NCBI GenBank assembly: GCA_016177765.1
Contig: JACOUP010000003.1
Span: 159,384 to 202,746, forward strand
Reading direction: 5' to 3'
DNA length: 43,363 bases
Source of the DNA: Deltaproteobacteria bacterium
Lineage (GTDB): Bacteria > UBA10199 > JACPAL01 > JACOUP01
Shown: positions 9,601-17,678 of the stretch, in pieces
Layout of the letters: each line of letters begins with the position of its first letter
How positions within the stretch are numbered: the first letter of the stretch is position 1
The notes under the pieces: model-generated
Told to the model about the DNA's origin: nothing
What the model saw: the letters and a program-made list of their open reading frames with translations, nothing else
Databases searched by the model: none
Position numbers and translations under genes: made by a program

Positions 9601-10419
9601 GCCAGGGTTGTTACCAGAGAGGGGTTTTTTTTCCCTCTCCTGACAAAACGTACTTTCCTGGTTGTAGCGAGGCGGCGAGAGATCTCCTGGTCCCCAATCC
9701 CGGGGAGGGAGGGACCGAACTCTGGACGGGTTGTTACTTCTCAAGGAGGGCCTTATTCCGGAACCGTGCTCGATTGGGTCGGTCATGCCGACTACCACCA
9801 GGTCAGGGCTCTTTATGAACGATATCAAAGGGAACGATTTGGAAAGGGACCGGCAGAACTCTTTGGATCTGCCGGCATAGTCAACCATACCGATCGGGTC
9901 ATCTTTGAAGAGGCGGAGAGGTTGATCGCGGCGCTGGAAAAGGGAGAAACAGGATTTGAAAGAGAACTTTCCCGGATTGAGAATTTAGCCCTTTTTTACA
10001 GAGAGGTCTCTGATCGTATGAACCAGCGTGGTTTTACCGTTACCCAGGAATTGGTGTTCCTCCGCGTTCGTCAGCAACGGAGCGACCTCACTTTAAGGCT
10101 GGCAAGGATTCTGGACCGGGATGACGACGATCCTTCCGGATCAGGGGGGGGAACGGGAGGGACACTCGCTCAAGGATCGATTCCCCCGGAGGAATTGGTC
10201 TCTCCTTCCGACCCTTCTTTTCGGACTTTTCCTTTGGGTGATTCACCCAAGGGTGACACACCCTTGCCAGGGCAGGACCTTTTGACACCGGCGGCACGCC
10301 TTTTTTTAAGAGAGACCGACCCGAGTAGCCGCCTGCCGGAGGGCTCCCTGGAGAGGGCGATTCACCCAAGGGATTTGGCAAGGGTACGCTGGGAACGGGT
10401 TAATCCTTTGTTTCGGTAA
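6700..10419 (+). CDS. Large orphan protein with two methyltransferase-like domains
   Basis: Predicted protein of 1239 residues that I do not recognise. It has a Pro/Gly-rich N-terminus (1-105, with a run of prolines near 90); a first Rossmann-like domain with VLVIGAG (about 189), VIDSN (about 234), [13 protein letters not shown] (about 323) and [11 protein letters not shown] (about 361), the pattern of class I SAM methyltransferases, closest in feel to CheR; a helical middle; a winged-helix-like stretch (about 600-650); a second Rossmann-like domain with TLVVENSPG (about 830), [17 protein letters not shown] and [13 protein letters not shown] (about 932-947); a helical segment; and a low-complexity acidic tail. 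The glycine motif of the second domain is degenerate. The tail holds copies of the palindromic repeat. No signal peptide and no clear ribosome binding site. It converges with dnaK, overlapping by 20 bases. The start is uncertain; the C-terminal nine-tenths is firm. Confidence 0.8.
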   Translation: MGGESCNPGNSCCREPERVASFSAGPETFIHEGQGDPEPGPAVSSFYVDSATSSSFDYLQLIGGGGPTSTAASPGAIGGGETPPSTPPPPPGGSSGGKEDPPEEIHRSAAETLALIRGLLVGPALPVGPGVRYPILNRTERGKLVGHNRSLHRPFILGEGFTTVGKNRGAILAVQRELDRRPAEDPFQVLVIGAGLHDPATADSPWVRDRHPEAYRILEWVALLAQKRPDSRIDVIDSNGEVAAYFEKLSREEEHRFTLFVSEDLLPYARTVFGRFWQEVTTDDEGDLPGEATHAFEVTLPREALAMVHFQRQSVVHPLPATGYDGVDCENVLYYLKTDNRFDRDANDYLSALALRNIVLNLREGGWLSANFLGDPVRTGALGLEGVRGVEDFYRFRGVKNIPYLERREEGRWSLRIPETSSLTAVETERPRFTAAGALRDERGLTTPALPELIEEIAREIASDFYETGRAGLLSLESLDEGMGGWRVGRGERLKDRLDRLRREYDIDARLEARSARRGDIADYAGELDRIAERFRDEVIRRLGEDHSISFDPSGLRELDLSYRRFVVELCQHWESIRSFAHYHSEEIVFVLQLFGVVPELELSTLEALVRREQPSLAGSLNSSLTYLRGMGILTMTVTPEGVVIYRCPTAAQGGRLRSPKGPVPLPDPERQEAVKAFVRESLKRGRSGPGELSSTETEMALRNLGKVLRLVYGFDPYVSYLDTHLANHLATPLLGERRLLGALDTLQFVLRWMTRNGDEMEAVAGRLESIFEIHDPEVMGRGNFVNSPEAMVEALVLLADGLRNYRRERAISRPTSSFKDYLTVAGWEAGRTLVVENSPGFPVGRSFLHEALPVEAVGVDFANVDLDKKRPTRLVWHRADPAEFHVERGELVDRLLIPDFEKSLLPPDYPVSDADRLVEMGVHRRGVVGLGLQALRAGGEFVLETEDRELAEAVKGGLKEGGFFREARVVTREGFFFPLLTKRTFLVVARRREISWSPIPGREGPNSGRVVTSQGGPYSGTVLDWVGHADYHQVRALYERYQRERFGKGPAELFGSAGIVNHTDRVIFEEAERLIAALEKGETGFERELSRIENLALFYREVSDRMNQRGFTVTQELVFLRVRQQRSDLTLRLARILDRDDDDPSGSGGGTGGTLAQGSIPPEELVSPSDPSFRTFPLGDSPKGDTPLPGQDLLTPAARLFLRETDPSSRLPEGSLERAIHPRDLARVRWERVNPLFR
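10236..10263. repeat. Palindromic 15-bp repeat, two units, in the large orphan gene
   Basis: GGGTGATTCACCC at 10236-10248 is a perfect 13-bp palindrome, followed after AA by GGGTGACACACCC at 10251-10263, a diverged second unit with the same 15-bp period. In frame it encodes [10 protein letters not shown] within the low-complexity tail. Confidence 0.88.
10355..10367. repeat. Palindromic repeat, single unit, in the large orphan gene
   Basis: GGGCGATTCACCC, one mismatch from the consensus palindrome, followed by AAGGG as in other copies. It is read in a different frame from the copy 120 bp upstream, giving AIHPR close to the C-terminus. Confidence 0.75.
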
Positions 10420-12304
10420 ACTCGGCATCCACGACATTGTCGTCTTTGCCTTTGTCCCCGGGTGAATCACCCTTGGGCGAATCGCCCTCGGGTGAACCAC
10501 CCTTGTCGGCCGCCTTGTAGAGCGCCTCGGCCATCTTGTGAGAGGATTTCATCAGAGATTCTGAACTCTTTTTGATCTCGTCCGCCTCTCCTTTTTCCAC
10601 CGCCTTTTTGCAGTCGGCTATCGCGTCTTCGATCTCCTTGACGAGGGAAATCTCCAATTTATCTTTATTTTCACTGAGTGTCTTTTCGGTCCCGTAGACG
10701 AGGGCATCGGCCTGGTTTCTCACCTCGATCTCTTCCTTCCGTTTCTTATCTTCCCCCTCGTGGGAGGCGGCCTCTTTGACCAGCTTGTCGATCTCCTCCT
10801 TGGAGAGGCCGCTGGAGGCGGTGATCGTGATATGCTGTTTTTTATTGGTGGCATTATCCTTGGCGGAGACGTTCAGGATCCCGTTGGCATCGATGTCAAA
10901 GGTGACCTCAATCTGCGGCAGGCCACGCGGGGCTGAGGGAATTCCGTCCAGAACGAAACGGCCCAGTGTCCGGTTATCCTTGGCCATCGGTCGCTCCCCC
11001 TGAAGGATATGGATCTCCACCGAGGTCTGATTGTCGGCCGCCGTAGAGAAGACCTGACTCTTTTTCGTAGGAATGGTGGTGTTTCTTTCAATAAGCGCCG
11101 TGGAAACACCCCCCAGGGTTTCGATGCCGAGGGTCAGGGGGGTTACGTCGAGGAGGAGCAGGTCTTTGACTTCACCGGAAAGCACACCGGCCTGGACAGC
11201 GGCGCCGAGGGCGACCACCTCATCCGGATTGACTCCCTGATGAGGCTCTCTCCCGAATAATTTTTTAACCTCTTCCTGGACTCGTGGGATCCGTGTGGAA
11301 CCACCCACCAGGACCACTTCGTGGATGTCTGAGGCCTTCTTCTTGCCATCAGCCAATGCCTTTTTGCACGGCTCTAAACTCCGGAGGATCAGGTCCTCAC
11401 AGAGCGCCTCCAGCTTGGCCCGTGTCAGCCGGATGTTCATATGTTTTGGACCGGAGGCATCCGCGGTCAGGAAGGGGAGGTTGATCTCCGTCTCCAGCAC
11501 GCTGGAGAGTTCAATCTTGGCCTTCTCCGCCGCCTCTTTCAGACGTTGCAGGACCATCTTGTCACGGGAAAGATCGATCCCCTGATCTTTCTTGAATTCG
11601 GCAATCAGGTAATCGATGACCCTGTGGTCAATGTTGTCACCGCCGAGATGGGTATCGCCGTTGGTGGAGATGACCTCAACGACATTTTCGCCGACCTCCA
11701 GGATCGAAATATCAAAAGTACCGCCGCCAAAGTCGTAGACGGCGATCGTCTCGTTTTTCTTCTTGTCCAGACCATAGGCCAAGGCCGAGGCGGTCGGCTC
11801 GTTGACGATCCTTAAAACTTCAAGCCCGGCGATCTTTCCAGAATCTTTAGTCGCCTGCCGCTGGCTGTCGTTAAAATAGGCGGGGACGGTGATCACCGCC
11901 TGAGTGACCTTTTCCCCAAGATACGATTCCGCCGCCTTTTTCAGCTTCATCAGGATCTTGGACGAGATATCGGGGGGGTTGTACTCCTTTCCCTGGATGG
12001 CCACGAGGACGTCTCCGTTGGAGTTTTTGTTGACTTTGTAGGGGACCATCTTCATCTCTTCGGAAACCTCTCCGTACTTTCGTCCCATGAACCGCTTGAT
12101 GGAGTAAACGGTGTTGTCCGGATTGGTGATCGCCTGACGCTTGGCGATCTGGCCAACGAGCACCTCCCCATCCTTGGTAAAGGCGACCACCGACGGGGTG
12201 AGCCGCGAGCCTTCTTCGTTGACGATGACCTTCGGCTCTTTCCCCTCCATCACCGCCACGACGCTGTTGGTGGTTCCGAGGTCTATCCCTATGATTTTAG
12301 GCAT
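10400..12304 (-). CDS. dnaK: Chaperone protein DnaK (Hsp70)
   Basis: Hsp70 chaperone of 634 residues, working with DnaJ (encoded divergently next door) in ATP-driven protein folding. It starts [20 protein letters not shown], and the ATG at 12304 follows AAGGAGAGAG; a longer in-frame start is discarded because this one gives the family N-terminus. The nucleotide-binding domain has [14 protein letters not shown] and [14 protein letters not shown], the linker [18 protein letters not shown] (about 388-405), then the substrate-binding domain and helical lid. The extreme end [12 protein letters not shown] matches the usual terminal EVDAEF motif. Between lid and terminus is a Gly-Asp-Ser-Pro stretch ([15 protein letters not shown]) made by three palindromic repeat units. 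No CIRCE operator was seen, and grpE is not adjacent. Confidence 0.97.
   Translation of the reverse strand: MPKIIGIDLGTTNSVVAVMEGKEPKVIVNEEGSRLTPSVVAFTKDGEVLVGQIAKRQAITNPDNTVYSIKRFMGRKYGEVSEEMKMVPYKVNKNSNGDVLVAIQGKEYNPPDISSKILMKLKKAAESYLGEKVTQAVITVPAYFNDSQRQATKDSGKIAGLEVLRIVNEPTASALAYGLDKKKNETIAVYDFGGGTFDISILEVGENVVEVISTNGDTHLGGDNIDHRVIDYLIAEFKKDQGIDLSRDKMVLQRLKEAAEKAKIELSSVLETEINLPFLTADASGPKHMNIRLTRAKLEALCEDLILRSLEPCKKALADGKKKASDIHEVVLVGGSTRIPRVQEEVKKLFGREPHQGVNPDEVVALGAAVQAGVLSGEVKDLLLLDVTPLTLGIETLGGVSTALIERNTTIPTKKSQVFSTAADNQTSVEIHILQGERPMAKDNRTLGRFVLDGIPSAPRGLPQIEVTFDIDANGILNVSAKDNATNKKQHITITASSGLSKEEIDKLVKEAASHEGEDKKRKEEIEVRNQADALVYGTEKTLSENKDKLEISLVKEIEDAIADCKKAVEKGEADEIKKSSESLMKSSHKMAEALYKAADKGGSPEGDSPKGDSPGDKGKDDNVVDAEFTETKD
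10460..10502. repeat. Palindromic 15-bp repeat, three tandem units, in dnaK tail
   Basis: GGGTGAATCACCC at 10460, GGGCGAATCGCCC at 10475 and GGGTGAACCACCC at 10490 form an exact 15-bp ladder. The first two are perfect palindromes and differ by compensating changes on both arms (T/A to C/G), which suggests that pairing is conserved. Read on the minus strand they encode [14 protein letters not shown] in the disordered DnaK tail. Confidence 0.9.
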
Positions 12305-12331
12305 GATTTCTCTCTCCTTTTTACGCTCGCA

Positions 12332-12344
12332 CCAGTTAAACTGG
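12332..12344. promoter_or_regulatory. Palindrome in the dnaK 5' leader
   Basis: CCAGTTAAACTGG, a perfect 13-bp palindrome, lies between the predicted dnaK promoter and its ribosome binding site, flanked on both sides by a direct GCTCGC (12325-12330 and 12347-12352). It could be an operator or a small hairpin in the leader. It does not match CIRCE. Confidence 0.4.
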
Positions 12345-12368
12345 ATGCTCGCTTGGGGTTGCAGGCGT

Positions 12369-12396
12369 AATTTAGGCATGAAATCCGGTTTGTCAA
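12369..12396 (-). promoter_or_regulatory. Probable dnaK promoter
   Basis: On the minus strand TTGACA (plus 12391-12396) is followed after 16 bases by TAAATT (plus 12369-12374). Transcription would start about 57 bases before the dnaK ATG, giving a leader that contains the CCAGTT palindrome and the ribosome binding site. The -35 matches the housekeeping consensus exactly; the -10 matches four of six. Confidence 0.5.
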
Positions 12397-12424
12397 GGAG
12401 GGACAGCTTTCCCCCCATCCTGTG

Positions 12425-12452
12425 TTGACTTTAAAAAAATAGCGATTAGTTT
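12425..12452 (+). promoter_or_regulatory. Probable dnaJ promoter, leaderless arrangement
   Basis: TTGACT (12425-12430), 16 bases, then TAGTTT (12447-12452). The -10 ends 6 bases before the dnaJ ATG, so transcription would begin at or next to the start codon. No Shine-Dalgarno sequence is present before dnaJ, which agrees with a leaderless transcript. Confidence 0.45.
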
Positions 12453-12458
12453 ACCCCG

Positions 12459-13565
12459 ATGGCGAAAAGGGATTATTACGAGATCTTGGGTCTTTCCAGG
12501 GAGGCGACCCAAGAAGAGATCAAAAAAGTCTATCGCCAGCTGGCCCTCAAATACCATCCCGACCGGAATCCCGGGGACAAACAATCAGAGGAAAAATTCA
12601 AGGAGGCGGCCGAGGCTTACGAAGTCCTGGCGGATGCCGAAAAGAGGGAGCGCTACGACCGTTTTGGTCATGCCGGTTTGAACGGCACCGGGTTTCACCC
12701 GTTTACCAATGTGGACGATATTTTTTCCTCCTTCGGGGATATCTTTGAGGACTTCTTCGGTTTCGGAGGGAGTTCGAGGGGGCGTCGGGGAAGAAGCCGG
12801 CGCGGGGGAGACCTCTCCTGTGAGGTCGGGATCGAGTTCCTGGAGGCCTGCACCGGTCTTGAAAAGAAGATTGAGATCACTAAAAAGGAAAAATGCACCG
12901 CCTGTCACGGTAGTAGGGGGGCGGCCGGTTCCAGCCGTCAGACCTGCCTTCAGTGTCAGGGGAGCGGCCAGATTGGGCACCGTCAGGGGTTCTTTGTGGT
13001 CAGCGCCACTTGTGACCGGTGTGACGGGGAGGGGACGATTCTCAGCCACCCCTGCGCCGATTGCCGTGGTTCCGGGTTGGTCAAAAAAACGAAGAAACTC
13101 TCCATCAAGATCCCGCCCGGGATTGATAACGGTGTTCGGCTCGTCCTTCAGGGAGAGGGGGAGGCCGGTCAGGATGACGGGCCGTCGGGGGATCTGTATG
13201 TTTTCGTTCGTGTGGGAAGCCACGATTTTTTTGAAAGGGACGGGGATACAATCTACTGTGAGATTCCTGTTTCCATGACCCAGGCGGCGTTAGGCGGTGA
13301 GATCGAGGTGCCAACCCCTTATGGCAACGAAAAGGTCAAGATCCCGAAGGGGATTGAAAATGGAGAGACGATTGTGCTGAAGGGAAAAGGTTTCCCGCAC
13401 TTAAGGGGCCAAAAAAAGGGAGATCAGGTCTTGAAAATCCTGGTGAAGACCCCGAGGCCCCTGAATAAACGTCAGGAGGAACTGCTCCACGAATTTGCCG
13501 TGCTTTCCGGTGAAGAAGGGGTGACACCCCATTCCCCCAAAAAGAAAAAGGGGTTTTTCAGTTGA
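12459..13565 (+). CDS. dnaJ: Chaperone protein DnaJ (Hsp40)
   Basis: Type I Hsp40 cochaperone of 368 residues, which stimulates DnaK ATPase and binds unfolded substrates. It has a J domain with HPD at 33-35, a Gly/Phe-rich region ([19 protein letters not shown], about 98-116), and a zinc domain (about 146-210) with all four CxxCxG motifs: CTACHGS, CLQCQGS, CDRCDGE and CADCRGS. The two C-terminal substrate-binding domains follow, with a short basic tail KKKKGFFS. It is divergent from dnaK, an uncommon alternative to the usual dnaK-dnaJ operon. There is no ribosome binding site upstream (see promoter at 12425). Its stop overlaps the TTG start of the following hydrolase gene (TTGA). Confidence 0.96.
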   Translation: MAKRDYYEILGLSREATQEEIKKVYRQLALKYHPDRNPGDKQSEEKFKEAAEAYEVLADAEKRERYDRFGHAGLNGTGFHPFTNVDDIFSSFGDIFEDFFGFGGSSRGRRGRSRRGGDLSCEVGIEFLEACTGLEKKIEITKKEKCTACHGSRGAAGSSRQTCLQCQGSGQIGHRQGFFVVSATCDRCDGEGTILSHPCADCRGSGLVKKTKKLSIKIPPGIDNGVRLVLQGEGEAGQDDGPSGDLYVFVRVGSHDFFERDGDTIYCEIPVSMTQAALGGEIEVPTPYGNEKVKIPKGIENGETIVLKGKGFPHLRGQKKGDQVLKILVKTPRPLNKRQEELLHEFAVLSGEEGVTPHSPKKKKGFFS

Positions 13566-14407
13566 ATTACGAAGAAGCCAGGATTCGGACCGGCCCCGCC
13601 GGCGAGGGTTTTTCCCTCTATTATCAAGCCTGGCGTGTCTCTTCACCGAAGACAATCTTGATCTTTGTCCATGGCCTCGGTGAACACAGCGGCCGGTACA
13701 AAAATCTTGTTACCTATTTTTCCCCACGAAACTACACCCTCTATGGTTATGACCAGAGGGGGCATGGCAAGAGTCCGGGCCCAAGGGCTCATGTGGACCG
13801 GTTCGACCTTCTTCTGGAGGACCTCGATCAACTCATCCGGTTTGTCCGAAAAAATGAACAATGCCAAAAACTCTTTGTCATCGGTCATAGTTTCGGCGGT
13901 CAGGTGCTCTTGAACTACTGTCTGGACTTTCCGGGGAATATGGATGGCGCTATTTTTTCCTCTCCCAATATCCGGGTCGCCTTTCCGATTTCGCCGCTCA
14001 AGGTCAGGCTGGCCCATTTTGTGGATCGATTTTTCCCGGAACTGTCGCTTCCGAATGATCTGAATCCGGATCATATTTCGCACGACCCTGCGGTGGTCAA
14101 GGCCTATACCAGTGATCCCCTTGTCTCAAAAAAGATTACCGTTCGTTTGGGAAAGGAGATCCTGGATAACCAGGCGGTGTTGATGAACAGGGCAGGGCAG
14201 TTTGATACCCCCTCCCTCTTTCTCCATGCTGGGGATGACAAGATCTGTTCCCGTCCGGCCACCGAAGAATTCTTTGACAAGATCCCAATTTCGGATAAAG
14301 TCCTGAAAACCTACGACGGTTTTTATCATGAGCTGTTCAACGAGATCGGTCAGGAGAGGGTCTTTGGGGATATCGAACGATGGCTCGAACAAAAATTAAA
14401 ATTGTAG
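13562..14407 (+). CDS. Alpha/beta hydrolase, monoacylglycerol lipase / lysophospholipase type
   Basis: Serine hydrolase of 281 residues of the Hydrolase_4 (PldB/monoacylglycerol lipase) group. It has the oxyanion-hole motif [11 protein letters not shown] (about 36-46), [10 protein letters not shown] (about 64-73), the nucleophile elbow GHSFGG with Ser110, a likely Asp at 225 (LHAGDD) and His256 (YDGFYHEL). It probably cleaves mono-acyl lipids; no signal peptide is seen, so the site is cytoplasmic or membrane-associated. Start: TTG overlapping the dnaJ stop as TTGA, supporting translational coupling. The next gene starts inside its last 28 bases. The exact substrate is not determinable from sequence. 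Confidence 0.88.
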   Translation: MNYEEARIRTGPAGEGFSLYYQAWRVSSPKTILIFVHGLGEHSGRYKNLVTYFSPRNYTLYGYDQRGHGKSPGPRAHVDRFDLLLEDLDQLIRFVRKNEQCQKLFVIGHSFGGQVLLNYCLDFPGNMDGAIFSSPNIRVAFPISPLKVRLAHFVDRFFPELSLPNDLNPDHISHDPAVVKAYTSDPLVSKKITVRLGKEILDNQAVLMNRAGQFDTPSLFLHAGDDKICSRPATEEFFDKIPISDKVLKTYDGFYHELFNEIGQERVFGDIERWLEQKLKL

Positions 14408-14955
14408 GGGCACTGGTCGTTGTTCTTTTCTCTTTGATGGCCGAGGCCCGTTCCCCTTATAAAGCGGCCCTCAAGAAATGGACCGAGAAAGATTCTGCCT
14501 ATTCCTGGGATAATTTTGAGGCCCGGATGGTCTGGCAGGCCACCTATCAGGGGGCTGAATTTCGCAAGGCACGGGTGGAGGAGCAGGCCCGCATTTACCA
14601 GTTGAGGGAGGAGGAAAAAGCGGCCCTGATGAAGAAGGAGGAAGAAGAGTTGGCGGTCTACGACGATTTCTTTGTCGCACTCTATACCGGCAGTGGTCAG
14701 TGGTCCGATATCGGCAAAGATCTCAAACTCTGGAGAATCGTCCTGGCCCTTCCCGATGAAAGAGAAAACTCTTCCCCCTCCATTGAGGTTGTCAAATCGG
14801 GCGAACTGGAGCGAAAATTTTACCCCTATATTGACAAGTGGTCACGGACCTTCCGGATCCGCTTTGCCAAATTTCTGCCACCGGAGACGAAAGAATTTTC
14901 CCTCAGGATGATCGGGATCCCGGCGACGTCAACACTGGAGTGGAAGGTTAAATAA
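14380..14955 (+). CDS. Hypothetical secreted protein
   Basis: 191-residue protein that I do not recognise. A Sec-type signal peptide is visible: MARTKIK, the hydrophobic core [16 protein letters not shown], with probable cleavage after AEA near residue 22. The mature part has a charged helical stretch with coiled-coil character (about 60-92, rich in E, K and R: VEEQARIYQLREEEKAALMK) and then a beta-like domain ending in SLRMIGIPATSTLEWKVK. It overlaps the upstream hydrolase by 28 bases and the nadB 3' end by 8 bases (convergent). It may be a periplasmic or lipid-interface protein; no function is inferred. Confidence 0.75.
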   Translation: MARTKIKIVGALVVVLFSLMAEARSPYKAALKKWTEKDSAYSWDNFEARMVWQATYQGAEFRKARVEEQARIYQLREEEKAALMKKEEEELAVYDDFFVALYTGSGQWSDIGKDLKLWRIVLALPDERENSSPSIEVVKSGELERKFYPYIDKWSRTFRIRFAKFLPPETKEFSLRMIGIPATSTLEWKVK

Positions 14956-16588
14956 CCGTATCCTTCTCAAACTCCCGCCTGGTTTCAGGATGATCAGTAT
15001 TATAGTGGAGTCCTCGACTTTCCTTTCTTGCCTGGGCGCATTGAATGACCAGATCAGCGACCGTGGCGATATTGCGAAGTTCCAGGAGATCACTGGTTAA
15101 GCGAAAATTCCAATAATACTCCTTGATCTCTTCCTGGAGCAGGTCAATTCTCGCCTTGGCTCTTGCCAGCCTCTTGTCGGAACGAACAATACCCACATAG
15201 TGCCACATCAGACGCCGGATCTCTTCCCAATTGTGGGTGATTACAATCTGTTCGTCGTTTTCAGGGGCTCGCGTCGCCCCCTCCACCGGCAGAGCCGGAT
15301 GGAGCCTCCCCCTCAACGGCCCTTCGGGCCTGTATTCTTTTATTTCTTGGATTGCTGCTTTTGCGGCCCGTTTAGCAAACACCACCGCCTCCAGAAGTGA
15401 ATTGGAGGCGAGGCGGTTTGCCCCATGGAGACCGGTGCAGGAGACTTCACCAGCGGCATAAAGCCCACCGATGCTGGTTTTTCCATCGCTGTCGGTGACA
15501 ACCCCTCCACAAAAATAGTGGGCCGCCGGGACGACCGGGATCGGCTCCGCTGTGATATCGACCCCGTAACGAAGGCACTGGTTGTAAATATTGGGGAATC
15601 GTTCCTTGATAAAGGAGGCCGGCTTGCCGGTGATATCGAGGAGGACGTAGTCGTCCCCTGTTCTTTTCAGTTCGGAGTCGATGGCCCGGGCTACGCTATC
15701 GCGAGGGGCCAATTCCTTTTGCGGGTGGTATTTTTGCATGAACGGTTCGCCATTCTTCAGCCGGAGTGCCGCTCCTTCACCCCGGACCGCCTCTGAAATT
15801 AGAAAACGTCTCCCGTTGGATGAATCACTCTTCGGATAGGAATCTCTGGTGTTAAAAAAACAGGTCGGGTGAAATTGCACAAATTCAAGGTTACCCATCC
15901 GGGCCCCGGCCCGGTAGGCCATTGCCATCCCGTCACCGGTGGCAATATCCGGGTTTGAGGTATAGAGGTAGACCTTTCCGGCCCCGCCGGTTGCCAGAAG
16001 CGTAACCTTGGCCCGGATTGTTTTCACAACCTTTGTTTTTTGATCGAGCAGGTAAAGTCCGAGACAGGCCTCACCTCCTGCCTCCGGCGGTCTAATCCCG
16101 AGTTGACGACTTGTAATCAGATCAATTCCAAAATGATGCTGTAGCATGGAGATATTTTTATTTTTGGCAATAAGGTTGAGGAGCGCCCGCTCTATTTCGG
16201 CGCCGGTCATATCCTGGGCGTGCAGTATCCTTCGCGCTGAATGACCCCCTTCCCGTCCGAGATCAAACTCCTCTTTATTTTTTCTGGTAAAGGCAACACC
16301 CCGCTCAACCATCTTCATCACTTCCTGGGGCCCTTCTTCAATAACCATTCGGACAACCTCAGGGCGGCAGAGCCCGGCGCCGGCGTTCAAGGTGTCCTGA
16401 ATATGGGACTGAAAAGAATCCTGGGAACTGAAGACAGAGGCGATCCCCCCCTGGGCGTAATTGGTATTCGATTCAGCCTGATCTTTTTTGGTGACAACGA
16501 TGACGGAGCCCTGTTCAGCCGCTTCCAGGGCAAACCAGAGGCCGGCGATCCCACTGCCAACCACCAGAAAATCAGTTTCTAATTCCAT
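14948..16588 (-). CDS. nadB: L-aspartate oxidase
   Basis: FAD enzyme of 546 residues that oxidises L-aspartate to iminoaspartate, the first step of NAD synthesis. It has the dinucleotide-binding motif VVGSGIAG (about 9-16), SNTNYAQGGIASVF, EGGHSARRILHAQDMTG, FVQFHPTCF and SEAVRGEGA, and a helical C-terminal domain beginning HNWEEIRRLMWHYVGIVR. The ATG at 16588 is preceded by AGAGGA; a longer in-frame start is discarded. nadA and nadC are not here. Two places are expanded compared with E. coli NadB: a loop RDSYPKSDSSNG before the SEAVRGEG motif, and the linker before the C-terminal domain (GPLRGRLHPALPVEGATRAP), which is encoded by a cluster of palindromes at 15262-15330. The enzyme should still be active, as the changes sit in linkers. 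Confidence 0.95.
   Translation of the reverse strand: MELETDFLVVGSGIAGLWFALEAAEQGSVIVVTKKDQAESNTNYAQGGIASVFSSQDSFQSHIQDTLNAGAGLCRPEVVRMVIEEGPQEVMKMVERGVAFTRKNKEEFDLGREGGHSARRILHAQDMTGAEIERALLNLIAKNKNISMLQHHFGIDLITSRQLGIRPPEAGGEACLGLYLLDQKTKVVKTIRAKVTLLATGGAGKVYLYTSNPDIATGDGMAMAYRAGARMGNLEFVQFHPTCFFNTRDSYPKSDSSNGRRFLISEAVRGEGAALRLKNGEPFMQKYHPQKELAPRDSVARAIDSELKRTGDDYVLLDITGKPASFIKERFPNIYNQCLRYGVDITAEPIPVVPAAHYFCGGVVTDSDGKTSIGGLYAAGEVSCTGLHGANRLASNSLLEAVVFAKRAAKAAIQEIKEYRPEGPLRGRLHPALPVEGATRAPENDEQIVITHNWEEIRRLMWHYVGIVRSDKRLARAKARIDLLQEEIKEYYWNFRLTSDLLELRNIATVADLVIQCAQARKESRGLHYNTDHPETRREFEKDTVI
15262..15280. repeat. 19-bp palindromic repeat shared with dprA (copy in nadB)
   Basis: CAGGGGCTCGCGTCGCCCC is the exact reverse complement of the 19 bases at 18326-18344 in dprA. 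The outer GGGGC/GCCCC arms pair. Here it encodes part of GATRAP in the NadB interdomain linker. Confidence 0.8.
15281..15330. repeat. Hairpin cluster in the nadB linker
   Basis: Directly next to the 19-bp repeat lie CTCC-A-CCGGC-AGA-GCCGG-AT-GGAG (15281-15304, a strong hairpin) and GGCCCTTCGGGCC (15318-15330). Together with 15262-15280 they make about 70 bp of near-continuous inverted repeats within a coding sequence, coinciding with the expanded linker of NadB. Confidence 0.65.
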
Positions 16589-16647
16589 AGTGGTTCCTCT
16601 AATCTTCATTGCCTTGGATGTCAAATAGTGGTACTCAGCCCGGTTCC

Positions 16648-17319
16648 ATGGCATGGCTCGAGAAGAAACCGTTCTTTCGTCGGCGCCGTTTTGAAAGAAA
16701 AGAATTCCTGGGTCTTCCCAATTACCTCACCTATGGGAGGATCGCCGCCATACCGGTCATTGTCTTCCTCCTCATGAGTCTCCATCCGGACGGGGGAAGG
16801 GTGATTCACCCAAGGGTTTACCACTGGGATCATTTTGCCAGTTTTTTGGCCACCGTTATTTTTATCGTGGCCGCCTTGTCGGATGTGGTTGACGGGTATT
16901 ACGCCCGTCGGTACAACTTCACCAGTTCCTTCGGCAAATTTTTGGACCCGTTGGCCGATAAGCTTCTTTCCACAGCAGTCCTGATCCTCCTCATCCCGAT
17001 TCGCCGGATTGCGGCGTGGGTTGTCCTGATACTGATCTCCAGAGAGATTGCCATCACGACCCTCCGTGCGATCGCCGCCGATGAGGGGATTGTGATCGCC
17101 GCCTCCCGATGGGGGAAATACAAGACGGTCATGGAAAACTTTGCCCTCGGGTTTTTCATTTACTACTACCCGGCCCTCGGCCTCAATACCCGAGCAATCG
17201 CCAACATCCTCATCGTGATGACGATCCTCCTTTCCCTCGGTTCCGGAATCCACTACATCATCGGCTTCTTCAGGGAGGTTTTTGCAAAGGGTGATTCACC
17301 CAAGGGGATTTCCAGTTGA
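16648..17319 (+). CDS. pgsA: CDP-diacylglycerol-glycerol-3-phosphate 3-phosphatidyltransferase
   Basis: Integral membrane enzyme of the CDP-alcohol phosphotransferase family, making phosphatidylglycerophosphate for phosphatidylglycerol and cardiolipin. The catalytic signature D-x2-DG-x2-AR-x8-G-x3-D-x3-D is complete (SDVVDGYYARR then SFGKFLDPLAD). It begins MAWLEKKPFFRRRR, basic before the first membrane segment (PNYLTYGRIAAIPVIVFLLMS). Start choice is uncertain: the ATG at 16648 gives 223 residues; an ATG at 16618 and a TTG at 16609 are in frame, and none has a clear ribosome binding site. Two palindromic repeat units sit in this gene: one in the loop after the first membrane segment (GRVIHPRVYH) and one at the C-terminus (AKGDSPKGISS). 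It is divergent from nadB. Confidence 0.93.
   Translation: MAWLEKKPFFRRRRFERKEFLGLPNYLTYGRIAAIPVIVFLLMSLHPDGGRVIHPRVYHWDHFASFLATVIFIVAALSDVVDGYYARRYNFTSSFGKFLDPLADKLLSTAVLILLIPIRRIAAWVVLILISREIAITTLRAIAADEGIVIAASRWGKYKTVMENFALGFFIYYYPALGLNTRAIANILIVMTILLSLGSGIHYIIGFFREVFAKGDSPKGISS
16799..16811. repeat. Palindromic repeat unit in pgsA loop
   Basis: GGGTGATTCACCC, perfect consensus palindrome, followed by AAGGG. It is read in the frame giving RVIHPR, in the loop between the first and second hydrophobic segments. Confidence 0.88.
17289..17301. repeat. Palindromic repeat unit at pgsA 3' end
   Basis: GGGTGATTCACCC followed by AAGGGG, identical to the copy 490 bp upstream but in another frame (KGDSPKG), five codons from the stop of pgsA. 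Confidence 0.88.
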
Positions 17320-17344
17320 CGGAAGCCTCTAAATCGGCTACATT
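17316..17344 (+). promoter_or_regulatory. Probable promoter of the IHF/HU gene
   Basis: TTGACG (17316-17321, overlapping the pgsA stop), 17 bases, TACATT (17339-17344). Transcription would start near 17351, leaving a leader of about 22 bases. That leader has no Shine-Dalgarno sequence but contains CTCCTCCT (17358-17365), the complement of one. Confidence 0.5.
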
Positions 17345-17372
17345 ATTGGTAATTTAGCTCCTCCTAACTGTT

Positions 17373-17678
17373 ATGAATAAATCAGGGTTAGTACAAACGA
17401 TTGCCGACAAGGCGAAATTGACGAAGAAGCGAGCTGAAGACTTGGTTGATCTCATCTTCAATTCCATGTCCGAGGCGTTGCTCCAGGGGGACAGGATCGA
17501 GATCAGGGGGTTCGGCAGTTTCGTTGTGAGGGTTTACGAGTCCTATACCGGGCGCAACCCGCGCACGGGAGAATCGATCCAGGTCAAGCCGAAGAAACTT
17601 CCCTTCTTCAAGGTGGGCAAGGAACTCAAAGAAAAGGTTGACGGCAAAATTGCAAAAAAGTCTCCAGCCGGCGAGTAG
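17373..17678 (+). CDS. IHF/HU family DNA-binding protein
   Basis: 101-residue histone-like DNA-bending protein. The sequence MNKSGLVQTIADKAKLTKKRAEDLVDLIF is the helical dimerisation part, and IEIRGFGSFVVRVYES leads to the DNA-inserting arm with GRNPRTGESIQVKP (Arg-Asn-Pro tip), then LPFFKVGKELKEKV. The RVYESYTGRNPRTGE arm resembles integration host factor beta more than canonical HU, but a single gene cannot be assigned firmly. It could provide the bending needed at the sigma-54 promoter at 34225. Its 3' end overlaps the dprA start by 41 bases. Confidence 0.93.
   Translation: MNKSGLVQTIADKAKLTKKRAEDLVDLIFNSMSEALLQGDRIEIRGFGSFVVRVYESYTGRNPRTGESIQVKPKKLPFFKVGKELKEKVDGKIAKKSPAGE

Noticed and set aside
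8899-9888. Long minus-strand open frame (329 codons) opposite the large orphan gene
   Set aside because: No family motifs, composition as expected for an antisense shadow, and the plus strand is continuously open with readable methyltransferase-like motifs.
15818-15830. GGATGAATCACTC in nadB as another copy of the 15-bp palindrome family
   Set aside because: It matches the extended consensus with about three changes and lies in an expanded loop, but arm symmetry is lost, so membership is not certain enough to list.
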